Positions 4,613 to 5,622 of a stretch of 5,622 nucleotides of DNA are shown piece by piece. Under the pieces are notes generated by a model. The model saw only the letters and a list, made by a program, of their open reading frames with translations, had not been told where the DNA came from and made no database searches. This DNA is from Chloroflexota bacterium. Lineage in GTDB: Bacteria > Chloroflexota > Anaerolineae > Anaerolineales > Villigracilaceae. The first letter of the stretch is position 1. Each line of letters starts with the position of its first letter. The position numbers and the translations under genes are program-made. The stretch spans positions 1 to 5,622 of the forward strand of contig JACPVB010000211.1 of the NCBI GenBank assembly GCA_016191985.1. The letters are read 5' to 3'.

Positions 4613-5622
4613 TTGTCCCGATTGAGTCTGAGCACACGCTTCACACTTATCCTGAGCGGGGTCTTCCTGGTGGGCATTGCCCTGGGCGGATTCGCCTACT
4701 GGCGCACCCTGCAACAGCGCGCACAGGAGGAGATTGCTTCGCAGGGATTATTGCTCATCGAAACGATGAATGCCGTGCGCGGGTACACCACGAAAAATGT
4801 CCGCCCGCTTCTTGCCGACCAGTTAGCTGCCAGCCCTGAATTTATATCGGAGACCGTCCCGGCATTTTCCGCCCGAACCGTTTTTGAAAATTTCCGCAGT
4901 CAAGTGGACTTCTCCACTTATCTGTATAAAGAAGCGGCGACCAATCCCACCAACCCGGCGGATGCTGCGGATTCGTTTGAAGCGGACTTGCTCACGCAAT
5001 TTTCCAGTGGCGCGAGAGAAGGCGAAGTCAGTGGGTTCCGTGAATTGAATGGCGAACGTCTCTTTTACATTGCCCGCCCATTGACCATTGGCTCTGACAG
5101 TTGCCTCGAATGTCACAGTAAACCGGAACAGGCCCCGGCGAGTCTGATCGCAACGTATGGGGAGGATGGCGGCTTCGGCTGGGAGTTGGGACAGGTCATC
5201 GCCGTGCAGATCATTTATGTCCCTGCCGGAGAGGTCTTCGATGCGGCGCTCCGCAGTTTTACGGTGGTGATGAGCGTTTTCGTCCTCACGTTTGCGTTGG
5301 TTATTTTATTGATCAATTCACTGCTCAAGCGGTATGTGATTCAGCCTGTGTACGTGCTGAGCGGCCTCGCGGATAAGATCAGCGCGGACGAAAATTTCTC
5401 CACTGAGTTGGAAAGCCCCGAACTTCATTCCATCACCGAACGGCCCGATGAATTAGGCAGCCTGGCACAGGTTTTCAAAAAGATGGCGGCGGACGTGTAC
5501 GAGCGCACCGGCATGTTGAAGAAACAAGTCAATCAATTGATCATCAAGATTGACGAACTGCGCCGCAAACAGCAGGTCTCGGACGTGACAGAGACTGAAT
5601 TCTTTACCGACCTGCAAAAACG
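4613..5622 (+). CDS. DUF3365/Tll0287-like c-type haem membrane sensor with HAMP domain, 3' end missing
   Basis: The frame is open from a TTG at 4613 to the window edge (336 complete codons). Order of parts: transmembrane helix (about 10-29); extracytoplasmic Tll0287-like domain (about 40-210) with MNAVRGYT (52-59), NVRPLL, VPAFSARTVF, ATNPTNPADAADSFE (109-123) and a single haem-attachment site C164-L-E-C167-H168; second transmembrane helix (216-238); HAMP (about 240-298, with Pro245 and DELGSLAQVFKKMA at 279-292); then a coiled coil ending in VTETEFFTDLQKR. Tll0287-like domains bind c-type haem and are regarded as redox or gas sensors. HAMP would pass the signal inside. No kinase or cyclase domain appears before the edge. 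From memory, cyanobacterial relatives have a similar (V/I)xETxFFxxLQ end and stop soon after, acting beside serine/threonine kinase genes, so this gene may also be nearly complete. Needs cytochrome c maturation. Confidence 0.9.
   Translation, partial: MSRLSLSTRFTLILSGVFLVGIALGGFAYWRTLQQRAQEEIASQGLLLIETMNAVRGYTTKNVRPLLADQLAASPEFISETVPAFSARTVFENFRSQVDFSTYLYKEAATNPTNPADAADSFEADLLTQFSSGAREGEVSGFRELNGERLFYIARPLTIGSDSCLECHSKPEQAPASLIATYGEDGGFGWELGQVIAVQIIYVPAGEVFDAALRSFTVVMSVFVLTFALVILLINSLLKRYVIQPVYVLSGLADKISADENFSTELESPELHSITERPDELGSLAQVFKKMAADVYERTGMLKKQVNQLIIKIDELRRKQQVSDVTETEFFTDLQK

Overview
This 5.6-kb window has mid-range base composition and looks like bacterial chromosome. My best guess is a Chloroflexota (Anaerolineae-like) bacterium. 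That guess rests on gene content: a DUF3365/Tll0287-like haem sensor with HAMP, a DUF4258/YgiT-type zinc-finger pair, a DinB-fold protein and small ArsR-like regulators. It also rests on short hairpin repeats of the CCTTCGACTGCGCTCAGGA type, which I associate with that group. No marker gene proves it.

Almost everything from 98 to 4307 is read on the minus strand. From its promoter end, the first unit (2241 down to 98) is a tight four-gene operon: a single-helix membrane protein with a coiled-coil tail, a cysteine-free ArsR-type repressor, a class I SAM methyltransferase and an NmrA-like NAD(P)-binding protein. Gaps are 2, 8 and 25 nt. Its promoter is unusually clear (TTGACA, 17 bp, TAAAAT). 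A 26-bp inverted repeat with perfect 9-bp arms covers the -10 box and predicted transcription start, the expected place for an autoregulatory operator. A perfect 18-bp-stem hairpin at 64-101 ends the operon and should work in both directions.

Upstream lie a 280-residue membrane-anchored protein of unknown function (2375-3217), a DinB-family protein (3275-3742) and a DUF4258/YgiT-type pair overlapping by ATGA (3793-4307), which resembles a type II toxin-antitoxin module. No start in DUF4258 has a Shine-Dalgarno sequence, but a consensus TATAAT lies 6 nt before one ATG, so the mRNA may be leaderless.

From 4308 to 4612 there is no convincing gene. It holds the back-to-back promoters of the minus-strand pair and a plus-strand gene, plus a GC-rich, hairpin-rich island (4394-4512). 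The plus-strand gene starts at a TTG (4613) behind GGAGG and runs off the window. It encodes a membrane sensor: transmembrane helix, extracytoplasmic Tll0287-like domain with one CxxCH haem site, second helix, HAMP and coiled coil.

The most interesting details are small mobile-looking hairpins that appear to have altered proteins: a 24-bp in-frame insertion splitting the RVLR/PGGK motif of the methyltransferase, and a repeat that supplies the stop codon of the DinB gene. I found no CRISPR array, tRNA, rRNA, transposase or clear defence locus.
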